A stretch of 64,000 nt of DNA from Lottiidibacillus patelloidae (GTDB taxonomy: Bacteria; Bacillota; Bacilli; Bacillales; SA5d-4), in assembly GCF_002262935.1 (NCBI RefSeq), contig NZ_NPIA01000001.1, positions 310,001 through 374,000 on the forward strand, in the 5' to 3' direction. Each line of letters starts with the position of its first letter. The first letter of the stretch is position 1. The notes under the pieces were generated by a model. It worked only from the letters and a program-made list of their open reading frames with translations. It was not told the origin of the DNA and ran no database searches. This document shows positions 26,138 through 34,341 of the stretch, piece by piece. The position numbers and the translations under genes were made by a program.

Positions 26138-27292
26138 ATGAAACGAAATTTACCTTTTATCCTTTTAATGCTTGTTTTGTCAGCAACAATTGGAACGTTA
26201 TGGGACGTATGGTCGCATGTTATGAATAAAGTGGAAACATTTTGGACCCCAAGTCATGCCGTCATTTATTTTTCAGTCGCACTAATGGGAATTTTAGTAT
26301 TATCTACTGTCATCTATGAATCAATTAAAATGGGAAGCTTTTCTCCAAGAAAAATGGAAAATGTGAAAGGATATGCACTGACAGGAACTGGCTCATTAAT
26401 TCAACTGATTTCTGGCGTTTTAGATGAAATTTATCATTCAATCATGGGATTTGATGTGACGATGTGGAGCCCGCCCCATATAGGAGCGGTTTTTGCAGCG
26501 GTTTTAATTACACTTGGTATCTTTGAACTTTTAGGCAATGAAAAGGTTATGTGGCGGAAATGGTTAGGTTCTATTTTAGCGTTAGCATTTACCGTAATAG
26601 TCATGCAACTTAGTGTGATAGAGTACAATGTACAAACTTCCATGATAAATCAAGGGTTTGCTATAGATCATCGCTGGGGACCATATAGTTATTTCTTAAG
26701 CATTCTTTTAACACCTTTGCTAATCTACTCCTTTATTCTTGGCTTAAAGCGCTTTAACAGACCTGTAGGAACATTAATTACTAGCATAGTATTTTTACTT
26801 AACATTACTACTTACCTTATTTGGAACAAATCACCTGTTGATTTAAGGTTTCCTTTGTTATTGATTATTTCGGGACTTTTGTTTGATGGATTATATTATT
26901 TGATGAAAAACAAAGATAAATTTTATATAGCACCGACATTTGGAGCTGTTGTTGGGCTAGTCATTGCACAGGAAATACAAAACCCCTTAGCAATAGATGG
27001 AGGAAAACTAATTCTTGCTTTCATTGGAAGTATTAGTTTAGCTGCACTCTTTCATTTTGTGGCACATAAAAAAACCTTAGATGGTGGCTATCATGAACTT
27101 ACAGCAGTTTCGACACTTTTGACAGTTGCTATCATTACAATCCCTAATTACGTATTTGCACATGATGAAGTAGTTGGTAAACTAGCACCTGACTTACACC
27201 CAATTATTGTATTAGCAGAGTTTTTAATCATATTCTTCGGCGGCTATGTTATTGCAAAGTTTTTAGCCAATCTAGATTTCTCTAAAAAGTGA
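26138..27292 (+). CDS. multi-pass membrane protein with duplicated D-H-W-P-H motif
   Basis: A 384-aa membrane protein with about ten helices. Two segments repeat the same pattern: D23-V-W-S-H27 then W36-T-P-S-H40, and D96-E-I-Y-H100 then W110-S-P-P-H114. Both sit at membrane ends, which looks like a pair of metal or haem/quinone ligands from an internal duplication. A third His/Asp patch (AHDEVVGKLAPDLHP) lies before the last helix. RBS AAAGGAG. I do not recognise the family; no function is assigned. Confidence 0.6.
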   Translation: MKRNLPFILLMLVLSATIGTLWDVWSHVMNKVETFWTPSHAVIYFSVALMGILVLSTVIYESIKMGSFSPRKMENVKGYALTGTGSLIQLISGVLDEIYHSIMGFDVTMWSPPHIGAVFAAVLITLGIFELLGNEKVMWRKWLGSILALAFTVIVMQLSVIEYNVQTSMINQGFAIDHRWGPYSYFLSILLTPLLIYSFILGLKRFNRPVGTLITSIVFLLNITTYLIWNKSPVDLRFPLLLIISGLLFDGLYYLMKNKDKFYIAPTFGAVVGLVIAQEIQNPLAIDGGKLILAFIGSISLAALFHFVAHKKTLDGGYHELTAVSTLLTVAIITIPNYVFAHDEVVGKLAPDLHPIIVLAEFLIIFFGGYVIAKFLANLDFSKK

Positions 27293-27320
27293 CGTATACT
27301 TTTGAAAATAAAATATTGGG

Positions 27321-27352
27321 AAAGAGGCAGCCGATTTGGTTGCCTCTTTTTT
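27321..27352 (+). terminator. rho-independent terminator
   Basis: A 12-bp stem AAAGAGGCAGCC / GGTTGCCTCTTT with a T tract. Confidence 0.82.
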
Positions 27353-27416
27353 AAAAGGAGCACACAACAGTAGTAAGTAAATAATTTCTTATTATATTCA
27401 AATACAGTTTATTTAT

Positions 27417-27510
27417 ACTTGGGAAAATAGTCTGACGAAAGGGTATTTTATTGGAGGTTTTTCACCCTATGTTTCCCAAGTTTATTTTCGGAATTTTAAC
27501 AATATTATAA
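27417..27510 (+). promoter_or_regulatory. inverted repeat and possible leader peptide upstream of the subtilase
   Basis: The 332-bp gap before the subtilase holds a 10-bp inverted repeat ACTTGGGAAA / TTTCCCAAGT separated by 45 bp. Inside it GGAGG lies 11 bp before ATG 27469, which opens a 13-codon hydrophobic ORF (MFPKFIFGILTIL). The arrangement could be a leader region or chance. Nothing else is visible in the gap. Confidence 0.3.
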
Positions 27511-27624
27511 TTCTAGTGACAATCAAAAAAATAAGAGAGTCTCAGACTTGCAATATAGCACATTCTTTTTCCGTACTATCTTATTATGATTGATTGTTAC
27601 ATAAAAAATATTGGAGGGTTTTAC

Positions 27625-28782
27625 ATGAAAAAGAGATTTAAGTTACTTAGTATCTTCTTTAGTTTCGCCCTTGTATTCTCGCTAGCATTTGGATCTGTTT
27701 CTGCAGATTTTAGTAATGCACCTGTGAAAAAAGACTATCTTGTTGGATTTAAGACACACGTTTCAACTGCGGATGTTTCAGATATTAAAAAACTTGGTGG
27801 AAAAGTTAAACATCAGTTTAAGTACATGAATGTTGTGAAAGTTTCTTTAACAGATAAAGCAGTAGAAGCACTTGCTAATAATAATAATGTTGCATACATT
27901 GAGGTAGATGCGATTGCGACTGCTTTCGGAAAGCCAGTTAAAGAACCAACAGTTTCCGGGCAAACGGTTCCGTGGGGAATTCCTCATATTAATGCTGATG
28001 ATGTTCATGCTACTGGAAATACAGGAAATGGTGTGAAGGTAGCTGTTTTAGATACAGGAATTCAAGCTTCTCACGAAGATTTAAATGTCGTTGGAGGAGC
28101 AAGCTTTATTCCTGCTGAACCTGATGCATTTTCTGACTATAATGGTCATGGTACACATGTAGCAGGGACAGTTGCTGGTTTAAATAATAATCTAGGGGTT
28201 TTAGGTGTTGCTCCGTCCGTTTCTTTATATGCTGTAAAGGTATTAGATGGAAATGGAAGCGGAACTTACAGTGGAATTATTCAAGGTATTGAATGGGCAA
28301 TCGATAATAACATGGATGTTATTAACATGAGTTTAGGTGGAGACAGAGGTTCAACTTCCCTTCAAATTGCATGTGACAACGCAAATAACAGTGGAATTGT
28401 TGTCGTTGCTGCTGCAGGTAACAGTGGTTCAAAAGGAAAGCGTAACACAATTGGATATCCTGCAAAGTATGCTTCAGTTATTGCAGTAGGGGCAGTTGAT
28501 TCTAGCAACAATAGAGCATCATTCTCAAGCGTCGGAAATGAACTAGAAGTAATGGCACCAGGAGTATCAGTTTATAGCTCAGTTCCAGGTGGGTATGACA
28601 CTTATAATGGAACTTCAATGGCTTCACCACACGTAGCAGGAGCGGCAGCATTAATTATTTCAAGTAATCCGTCATTATCAAATTCACAAGTACGTGACAG
28701 ATTAAGCAATACTGCAACTCCATTAGGATCTTCATTCTACTATGGAAATGGTGTAATAAACGTTCAAGCAGCAGTGCAATAA
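27625..28782 (+). CDS. secreted subtilisin-like serine protease
   Basis: A 385-aa S8 peptidase. Signal peptide residues 1-27, I9 propeptide to about residue 115 ([24 protein letters not shown]...YIEVD), then mature enzyme. Catalytic Asp143 in AVLDTGI, His175 in NGHGTHVAG, Ser331 in [11 protein letters not shown]; oxyanion Asn266. Length fits Bacillus alkaline subtilisins (~380 aa pre-pro). ATG 27625 is chosen for GGAGGG. It degrades extracellular protein. Confidence 0.95.
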   Translation: MKKRFKLLSIFFSFALVFSLAFGSVSADFSNAPVKKDYLVGFKTHVSTADVSDIKKLGGKVKHQFKYMNVVKVSLTDKAVEALANNNNVAYIEVDAIATAFGKPVKEPTVSGQTVPWGIPHINADDVHATGNTGNGVKVAVLDTGIQASHEDLNVVGGASFIPAEPDAFSDYNGHGTHVAGTVAGLNNNLGVLGVAPSVSLYAVKVLDGNGSGTYSGIIQGIEWAIDNNMDVINMSLGGDRGSTSLQIACDNANNSGIVVVAAAGNSGSKGKRNTIGYPAKYASVIAVGAVDSSNNRASFSSVGNELEVMAPGVSVYSSVPGGYDTYNGTSMASPHVAGAAALIISSNPSLSNSQVRDRLSNTATPLGSSFYYGNGVINVQAAVQ

Positions 28783-28800
28783 TTAAACTTTATGTAATGA

Positions 28801-28831
28801 AAAACGGTCCCTTCATAGGACCGTTTTTTTT
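28801..28831 (+). terminator. rho-independent terminator
   Basis: A 10-bp perfect stem AAAACGGTCC with loop CTTCAT and a T tract after the subtilase. Confidence 0.88.
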
Positions 28832-28868
28832 CGAGAAAAATAGCTAAAGAGTATGGAAAATGGAACAC

Positions 28869-29333
28869 TTATAATGGATAAACGTTGTACATAATGATCC
28901 CAATAGCAATGCCTAAAATAGCTCCGAAGAAAACTTCAATAGGTTTATGACCTAGTAACTCTTTTAACTTTTGCTCTTTTTCCGTTCTTTCAAGATTAGG
29001 ATTGACTGTTTCTTTCAGCAATCGAAAATCCCGTAAAAGATCATTTAAAATAGCAGCATGTTGCCCTGCATGCCTTCTGACTCCTGTTGCATCATGCATA
29101 ACGATTATCGCTAAAATAGCACTAATTGCAAAAAAAGTAGAGTCAAACCCTTCTAATAAACCGACCGATGTAGCCAAAGAAACAACAGTTGCTGTATGGG
29201 AACTTGGCATTCCCCCTGTACTAAAGAACAGACTAGGCTTTAATTTTCTTTCCATAATTAGATGGATAGGTATTTTCAGAAACTGAGCAATAAATACTCC
29301 AAGCAGCGCAGAAATGATAGGTAACGAAAACAT
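28869..29333 (-). CDS. yuiD: divergent PAP2 family protein (YuiD-like)
   Basis: A 154-aa DUF212 membrane protein with four helices. It carries the degenerate PAP2 motif TGGMPSSHTATVVSLATSVG and HDATGVRRHAGQHA, matching B. subtilis YuiD. Presumed lipid- or prenyl-phosphate phosphatase, not proven. RBS AAAGGGG. Confidence 0.85.
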   Translation of the reverse strand: MFSLPIISALLGVFIAQFLKIPIHLIMERKLKPSLFFSTGGMPSSHTATVVSLATSVGLLEGFDSTFFAISAILAIIVMHDATGVRRHAGQHAAILNDLLRDFRLLKETVNPNLERTEKEQKLKELLGHKPIEVFFGAILGIAIGIIMYNVYPL

Positions 29334-29421
29334 AAAAATCCCCTTTCAATATCTACAGTATAATAAAAATTTAATTTTATGTTAATTAATTAAAATGTGT
29401 GTAAGCAAAAGAGAGGATGAA

Positions 29422-29724
29422 TTGCAAAATTACATCCACTGGTTAAGCCATCAAAAAGTAAAAGCAGATATGAAGTGGGGAGAACTACAAATTACTACAG
29501 AACGTATTGAAAGATTAATTGAAGTTGTGGAAGCAAATAATTACAATTACAAGTATGAAGAAATGTACCTTGAGATTTTGAATGCATGGAAAAATAATGA
29601 TTTCTCGCAAGCTGATAAAGAGCATAACTTTATTTGGGAACTGCAAGGAGGAACTTTAGGTGAAGCCACTGGTTTACTTACAGAAGAAGAGGAACAAGCA
29701 TTTATAAAATTGCATTTTGAATAA
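29422..29724 (+). CDS. hypothetical cytosolic protein, about 100 aa
   Basis: A charged protein with alternating helices (ELQITTERIERLIEVVEAN, YKYEEMYLEILNAWKNNDF) and C-terminal GEATGLLTEEEEQAFIKLHF. TTG 29422 is favoured by GAGAGG five bases upstream; ATG 29395 lacks a ribosome site. It resembles uncharacterised Bacillus proteins I cannot name with certainty. Confidence 0.65.
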   Translation: MQNYIHWLSHQKVKADMKWGELQITTERIERLIEVVEANNYNYKYEEMYLEILNAWKNNDFSQADKEHNFIWELQGGTLGEATGLLTEEEEQAFIKLHFE

Positions 29725-29820
29725 CAACGAGCAAATAATCTTTCTTAAGATAAAGAATTAAATATTCCCCCTTGAGACCAAAGGGGATTAATTAATTGTG
29801 TTTTTGTACAACCATCAGGT

Positions 29821-30159
29821 CTAAGGTTGCCAAATTTCTCTTGCTCTAGTTAATTTATGAAAGGAAATTGGCATTCTTTGCATTGGTGGCGGGCATATTT
29901 TATTATGCTCGATAATTTTAGAATTGATCAACTCAACATCAAGCTCTGTATCAGCGGATTGAACTAGTTTCGTAATTTCCTTCTGCAACTTTAGCCACGG
30001 TGGTAGGTAGCCTGCATCTTTAGCAATTTGCTGGAAGTTTTGAAAGACATCTCGTTTTAAATATTCTTTGTTAAGTGGTTTCCCTTTTCCCTCGTAGTCG
30101 TCTGACCCATCAGTATTTTTTAATATTTCACCAATTAAGTCATTATAATTATTAGCCAT
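29821..30159 (-). CDS. DUF1992 (DnaJC28-like) protein
   Basis: A 112-aa DUF1992 protein. Typical stretches are YNDLIGEILKNTDGSDDYEGKGKPL, DVFQNFQQIAKDAGYLPPWLKLQKEI and PPPMQRMPI...LTRAREIWQ. ATG 30159 is chosen because GGGGAGA precedes it. The family is a small conserved domain of unknown function linked to J-proteins in eukaryotes. Confidence 0.8.
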   Translation of the reverse strand: MANNYNDLIGEILKNTDGSDDYEGKGKPLNKEYLKRDVFQNFQQIAKDAGYLPPWLKLQKEITKLVQSADTELDVELINSKIIEHNKICPPPMQRMPISFHKLTRAREIWQP

Positions 30160-30300
30160 GAGTATCTCCCCATTCTTCATTTAACAAGTTTACAATATTT
30201 TATTTTTTATAATTAATCTCTAAGTGTACATTGTATGTATTCGTTGTGATTAAGTAGAAACCTTTGAAGCATTTAACTGTTCACAAAATATTCACAAAGA

Positions 30301-30364
30301 ATATTGTATAACAAGACGTATTAAATAATATTGCATAACAAGACGTATTAAATAATGTTGTAAC
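30301..30364 (+). repeat. 27-bp tandem repeat upstream of plsC
   Basis: Two complete 27-bp units beginning at 30301 and 30328 (core ATAACAAGACGTATTAAATA) and the first 10 bases of a third at 30355. One substitution separates the two full units. They sit about 90-150 bp upstream of the acyltransferase gene, where operators would be expected. The remaining bases of this 291-bp gap show no gene. Confidence 0.75.
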
Positions 30365-30450
30365 GATAAGAAAGGATATACAAACTACTTAATTCCTTAT
30401 AGAATGAAGGTAAATCAATTTATTTACAACGTAAGGAAAAGAGGATAATT

Positions 30451-31164
30451 ATGTTAAGAACGTTATACGGTTTTATGATCATGTGGGGATATTTGTTCGT
30501 CAGTATTCCAACTTTAGTTAGGTTAAAGAAGCTACCAAGTTCAATGAGTGTTGCTGAGCGAGACGAAATCGTACATAAAATGCCTAAGCATTGGGCTATG
30601 AAAGTAGTGAAGTCAACTGGTGCAAAGGTTGAGGTAAACGGGCTAGAGCACTTGCCAAAAGGACCAGTTTTATTTGTGAGTAATCATCAGGGGAATTTTG
30701 ATATTCCTTTATTAATGGCACACATACCAAAACCATTGGGGTTTATTTCAAAAATAGAAGTGAAGAAGCTTCCTATTATTTCTTCTTGGATGGAACTTCT
30801 ACCTTGTGTATTTATGGATCGAAAAGATCGTAGGCAAGCTGTTAAATCTATTCAAGTCGGAGCAGATCTCTTAAAAGCTGGACATTCCCTTGTCATATTT
30901 CCTGAAGGGACAAGAAGTAAAGGTGGACCAATAAGTGAATTTAAAACAGGGAGCTTTAAATTAGCGACTAAATCAAGTGTACCAATTGTTCCAATTACTA
31001 TTGATGGCTCATATAAGCTTTTTGAAGAGAAAGGTAATCGATTTTATCCAGGCAACGTCACAATAACAGTCAATAAACCAATACAATCAGAGGATTATGA
31101 GCAAATATCTGTTAAAGAACTTTCAGAGCTTGTTCAAAATAAGATACAAGAAAATTTAAAATAA
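30451..31164 (+). CDS. plsC: 1-acyl-sn-glycerol-3-phosphate acyltransferase
   Basis: A 237-aa membrane-associated acyltransferase. The catalytic H-x4-D box is NHQGNFD (His79, Asp84). The substrate motif FPEGTRSKGG lies near 149-158, and VPIVPITIDGSYKL follows. An N-terminal hydrophobic helix anchors it. It makes phosphatidic acid from lysophosphatidate. RBS AGAGG. Upstream tandem repeats may regulate it. Confidence 0.9.
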   Translation: MLRTLYGFMIMWGYLFVSIPTLVRLKKLPSSMSVAERDEIVHKMPKHWAMKVVKSTGAKVEVNGLEHLPKGPVLFVSNHQGNFDIPLLMAHIPKPLGFISKIEVKKLPIISSWMELLPCVFMDRKDRRQAVKSIQVGADLLKAGHSLVIFPEGTRSKGGPISEFKTGSFKLATKSSVPIVPITIDGSYKLFEEKGNRFYPGNVTITVNKPIQSEDYEQISVKELSELVQNKIQENLK

Positions 31165-31177
31165 CACCATAAAAAGG

Positions 31178-31215
31178 CCCCTCATTAGCAAAAAGCTTTA
31201 CAATGAGGGGTTTTA
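31178..31215 (+). terminator. terminator after plsC
   Basis: A 9-bp stem CCCCTCATT / AATGAGGGG with a loop containing AAAGCTTT, then TTTTA. Confidence 0.75.
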
Positions 31216-31221
31216 ATAATA

Positions 31222-31263
31222 GAAAAAAGCTCGAAACCCTTTTCAATCAAGGACTTCAAGCTT
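31222..31263 (-). terminator. orphaned native tRNA-Val terminator
   Basis: Reading the minus strand, AAGCTTGAAGTCCTT pairs with AAGGGTTTCGAGCTT (15 bp with G-U pairs) and runs into a T6 tract. It lies immediately 3' of the tRNA fragment at 31271, exactly where the tRNA terminator stood before the island inserted. Confidence 0.6.
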
Positions 31264-31270
31264 ATTTGTT

Positions 31271-31316
31271 TGATGATCCGAACTGGGCTCGAACCAGCGA
31301 CCTCCACCCTGTCAAG
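31271..31316. repeat. attachment site copy (46-bp tRNA-Val 3' fragment)
   Basis: Forty-six bases identical to 45394-45439, covering the tRNA-Val 3' part from the discriminator side to the anticodon loop. It lacks the 5' half, so it is not a tRNA gene; it is the att copy left at the far end of the island. Confidence 0.9.
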
Positions 31317-31347
31317 ATAGATAGAGGAATTTCCTATAATAATCAAT

Positions 31348-31387
31348 AATGCCCGTAAACCTACTTGTATCAAGGGTTACGGGCATT
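31348..31387 (+). terminator. hairpin at left island end
   Basis: An 11-bp perfect stem AATGCCCGTAA / TTACGGGCATT with an 18-nt loop followed by T-rich sequence. Its loop contains TTGTATCAAGGGTT, resembling the CTTGATATACAAGGGTT hairpin at the right end. Confidence 0.5.
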
Positions 31388-31433
31388 TGTTTTGTTTTCG
31401 TTTATCCTTTAAATTCCGTTCATTTTCGCAAGT

Positions 31434-31455
31434 GCGTGACCAAAATGTGACCATG
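31434..31455 (+). repeat. possible integrase arm-type site, left
   Basis: GTGACCAAAATGTGACCATG at 31436-31455 matches GTGACCAAAGCGTGACCACG near the right end (45296-45315) at 17 of 20 positions in the same orientation. Each contains two GTGACCA repeats. Confidence 0.4.
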
Positions 31456-31475
31456 AAAATTTTAATTCATCTACA

Positions 31476-32600
31476 TTAACTTGTCTTTTTGGAATTGTTT
31501 TCATCTTCGTTACTATTCTTTGAAGCTAAGTCTAAAATGTATTCGAAGCACTTAGAAGCACCATCAATATTACCAGAAGCTCTTAACTGGTTGTACAATC
31601 TTTTAAAATCAAGTTCACTATAACCAGCAAACTGAAAATGTTCAAGACCTTCATCGTACATTTTTAAGTCCATATAAGTAGCGCCAATACCTTTGTGGGC
31701 AAAAGGATCAGTATAGTCGATATCTAATGCTTCTTTAAAATACTCTACTGCTTTAAAGAGATCACCTTGATCGCGATGTAAAGCACCCAGACCATTATAA
31801 GGATGCCCACTCCTACGGTTGTTTAGGTCAATTGCTCTTTTATAATAATACTCTCCATCAGCATACCAACATGCTTTTCTACATAATTTACCTAAACGTG
31901 TAAGTGTAACGTTGTTTCTACTATCTAAGCTAAGAGATCTCTCAAGTATGGCTTTAGATTTCTCATACGCTCCTAAGTCAATATGTAATCCACCTAAATG
32001 GTTTAGTACCTTCACATCAGTTATGTTACTAATTGATATTTCACCTTGTGTTTCTTTTACTGCTGTTAGTTTTTCAAGAATATGTGATAGGTTGAGACCG
32101 TGTTTAGTAAGTTCACTTACTAAAGTTATTGCATTTTCTATTTCTTCTTTATTTATGTAAGCAACAACAATAACTTTACATAATTTATCAGTGTTATTTG
32201 GGATACTAATTGCATTTTGTATTATTTCAGCAAGCGATTCACCCAATTTTATAAGATCTTCATCGCTTCGATTTTTTATGTCTTCTAAGTTGTCGCATAT
32301 CTCTTCTACATCATCAATTTCATTTGAACTTAAAATATCAATAATTTTAAACTTTGGGCATGGTGCATCGGTAATTATGTCACCAACTCTCTTATTAATA
32401 AGAATGTTAGCGAATTCACTATCTCTACTTACACCTTCATCTTTGCTGTTAGGGTGTTTTATATTTAATGTGACAGGCTCTTCCCATTGGCCTCGTTCAT
32501 AAAAACTAATAGTTACACGTTTAATCTTCACAATTTCACCCCTAACATCACTTGTTTCCAAATAATACCTTCTATATATTTGGCGAAAATCCTTTAACAA
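31476..32600 (-). CDS. GreA/GreB C-terminal-like domain fused to TPR repeats
   Basis: A 374-aa protein. Residues ~15-95 resemble the FKBP-like C-terminal domain of Gre factors: VTLNIKHPN, then SRDSEFANILINKRVGDIITD and KFKIIDI. A mainly acidic helical linker follows. From about residue 200 there are four or five TPR units (LNHLGGLHIDLGAYEKSKAILERSL; GHPYNGLGALHRDQGDLFKAVEYFKEAL; AHKGIGATYMDLKMYDEGLEHF). No enzyme domain. It may be an RNA-polymerase- or partner-binding adaptor; known only from context as an island gene. Confidence 0.6.
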   Translation of the reverse strand: MLKDFRQIYRRYYLETSDVRGEIVKIKRVTISFYERGQWEEPVTLNIKHPNSKDEGVSRDSEFANILINKRVGDIITDAPCPKFKIIDILSSNEIDDVEEICDNLEDIKNRSDEDLIKLGESLAEIIQNAISIPNNTDKLCKVIVVAYINKEEIENAITLVSELTKHGLNLSHILEKLTAVKETQGEISISNITDVKVLNHLGGLHIDLGAYEKSKAILERSLSLDSRNNVTLTRLGKLCRKACWYADGEYYYKRAIDLNNRRSGHPYNGLGALHRDQGDLFKAVEYFKEALDIDYTDPFAHKGIGATYMDLKMYDEGLEHFQFAGYSELDFKRLYNQLRASGNIDGASKCFEYILDLASKNSNEDENNSKKTS

Positions 32601-32669
32601 TATTTTTATTAATTGACGTTTTAATTAACTGTATCTAAAATTGCTATATATAAGAGGAGCTGAAATAAC

Positions 32670-33398
32670 TTGCCTTCATTTCAATTTGGCAACACTATAA
32701 TTGAATACAATTTAATGAATGTTAGTGATACCGACACTATAAAGGTATCTATTGAATGGATAGATGGTGTCTCTGTTATTGCCCCAGAAAACACTTCAAT
32801 TGATAAAATTAATAATGAATTAAAAAAGAAAGCACCATGGATAATTGATAAATTGAACGCAATTAATGAAGTACTATTTCCACCAGAACCAAAGGAATTT
32901 GTAAGTGGTGAGAAGTTTCCCTATTTAGGTCGCACTTACAGACTGAAGGTGAGTAGGGGAGAGGACGTAAAGAAAGCTACGCTTAGTTTTTATCAAGGTC
33001 GCTTTTGGGCTCAAGTACCTGCTGCAAACGAAGAAGAGAAGATGAAAGAACAGTTAAAATATTTGTTTAAACATTGGTATATACAACATGGACAAGCTAA
33101 AGTTGAGGAGAGGCTATCGTTGTATGCTGAAAAAATGGATGTAAAACCTAAGTTGGTAAAGCTTAAAGAACAGAAGATGCGATGGGGAACTTGTACAAGT
33201 GATGGAGCAATCTATCTAAATTGGAAAGTAATAATGGCTCCAATGCAAATTGTCGACTACTTATTGGTGCATGAATTAGCGCATTTAAAGTATCCGAACC
33301 ACTCGAAGGATTTTTGGAGACTAGTTGCAACTATCCTACCTGATTTCGAACATAGAAAAGAATGGCTAAGGGTTAACGGCCCAACCTTTTGTTTGTAA
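32670..33398 (+). CDS. YgjP-like metallopeptidase (DUF45)
   Basis: A 242-aa zinc-metallopeptidase-fold protein. The zinc site HELAHLKYPNHSKDFW has His-Glu-x-x-His plus a third ligand, preceded by QKMRWGTCTSDGAIYLNWKVIMAP, the DUF45 signature. TTG start at 32670 fits AGAGGAG. Such genes frequently travel with type I restriction systems, as here. Substrate unknown. Confidence 0.85.
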   Translation: MPSFQFGNTIIEYNLMNVSDTDTIKVSIEWIDGVSVIAPENTSIDKINNELKKKAPWIIDKLNAINEVLFPPEPKEFVSGEKFPYLGRTYRLKVSRGEDVKKATLSFYQGRFWAQVPAANEEEKMKEQLKYLFKHWYIQHGQAKVEERLSLYAEKMDVKPKLVKLKEQKMRWGTCTSDGAIYLNWKVIMAPMQIVDYLLVHELAHLKYPNHSKDFWRLVATILPDFEHRKEWLRVNGPTFCL

Positions 33399-33446
33399 TC
33401 CTATAATAATAATTATAAATACTTTATTATCAGTAAAAATGAATTT

Positions 33447-33492
33447 TTACTTTCCCCCTTCATATATTTATATTATTGAAGGGGGAAAGTAA
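33447..33492 (+). promoter_or_regulatory. 16-bp hairpin masking the ribosome binding site of the next gene
   Basis: The arms TTACTTTCCCCCTTCA (33447-33462) and TGAAGGGGGAAAGTAA (33477-33492) pair perfectly over a 14-nt loop. The right arm contains the GAAGGGGG ribosome site and ends one base before ATG 33494. Translation must require opening of this stem. No T tract follows, so it is not a terminator. Confidence 0.75.
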
Positions 33493-33493
33493 T

Positions 33494-34225
33494 ATGACCG
33501 TTTTATCAGGGGATTTATTAAAGTTTAGTAAATTAATAACAGACAATATTAGTATCGGAATAAAACAGGACAAACCTACTATGTATCTTGATTATAATGG
33601 GGAATATTTTTGTGATAATGAGCGAAAAAAATTCAAAGGACATCTTTATGAGTATGTTGAGGAAGTTATAGTTACAGAACTCGATACTGTAGTTACAGTT
33701 GGAAAAAACGAACAACACTCTTATATTGAGTGGGTAGAAAAATGCTTTCTTATCACTAGAGAAATTGGAAAATCAGACACAGACAGAGAAGAAGATTGTA
33801 GGATTTCGTTAGTATATGAAAAAGATAATGAAATTCATACTTGGTCTCCAACCTATCAAGAATTATTTGATGCATTTAAAATAATAATAGGTGATAATGG
33901 AAAACATCACATTAAAAATTTACTCAATCTTAATGACGAACTTGCAAAGTCAGTAGATTTTAAAGGTGTTAAATTGCACTTGGAAAATTTAGATGATTTT
34001 AGCGTAAAGGCCAAGGGATACGATGATTACCTTCCGATTGATGTATTGTATATTCTATTTAAGCATATACAGATATCTGAATTACGATATAGTGGGAGAA
34101 GAAGCTATGGTAGATATATGCCGTTAATTGCATTATTGGAATATATTAGTGAAGGTAAGGATTTTAAGGACATTGAAAGTAAATATAAATTTAAGAAAAA
34201 AAGTAAGTTAAATAATCCGTCTTAA
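33494..34225 (+). CDS. hypothetical island protein, 243 aa
   Basis: An acidic soluble protein with no recognised motif. ATG 33494 follows AAGGGGG, which lies inside a 16-bp hairpin; an in-frame TTG at 33476 would start inside that hairpin. The N-terminal half looks beta-rich (TMYLDYNGEYFCDNERKKF, EVIVTELDTVVTVGK) and the C-terminal half helical. No signal peptide or membrane helix. Context within a defence island is the only hint of function. Confidence 0.65.
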   Translation: MTVLSGDLLKFSKLITDNISIGIKQDKPTMYLDYNGEYFCDNERKKFKGHLYEYVEEVIVTELDTVVTVGKNEQHSYIEWVEKCFLITREIGKSDTDREEDCRISLVYEKDNEIHTWSPTYQELFDAFKIIIGDNGKHHIKNLLNLNDELAKSVDFKGVKLHLENLDDFSVKAKGYDDYLPIDVLYILFKHIQISELRYSGRRSYGRYMPLIALLEYISEGKDFKDIESKYKFKKKSKLNNPS

Positions 34226-34271
34226 TAACTTCATAAATGCAACTAGTTAATATTATATGGTGAAAACATTA

Positions 34272-34311
34272 ATCAGAGAGCTCTCAAAAGTATAGACAGG
34301 AGCTCTCTGAT
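34272..34311. terminator. hairpin between convergent genes
   Basis: A 12-bp perfect stem ATCAGAGAGCTC / GAGCTCTCTGAT with a 16-nt loop between two convergent genes; T tract weak. Confidence 0.5.
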
Positions 34312-34341
34312 ATTATGTATCTGCTAAAAGATGCATTTTTA

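Noticed and set aside
31271-31316. Second tRNA gene
   Set aside because: Only the 3' part to the anticodon loop is present; there is no 5' acceptor strand or D-arm, so it is an att copy.
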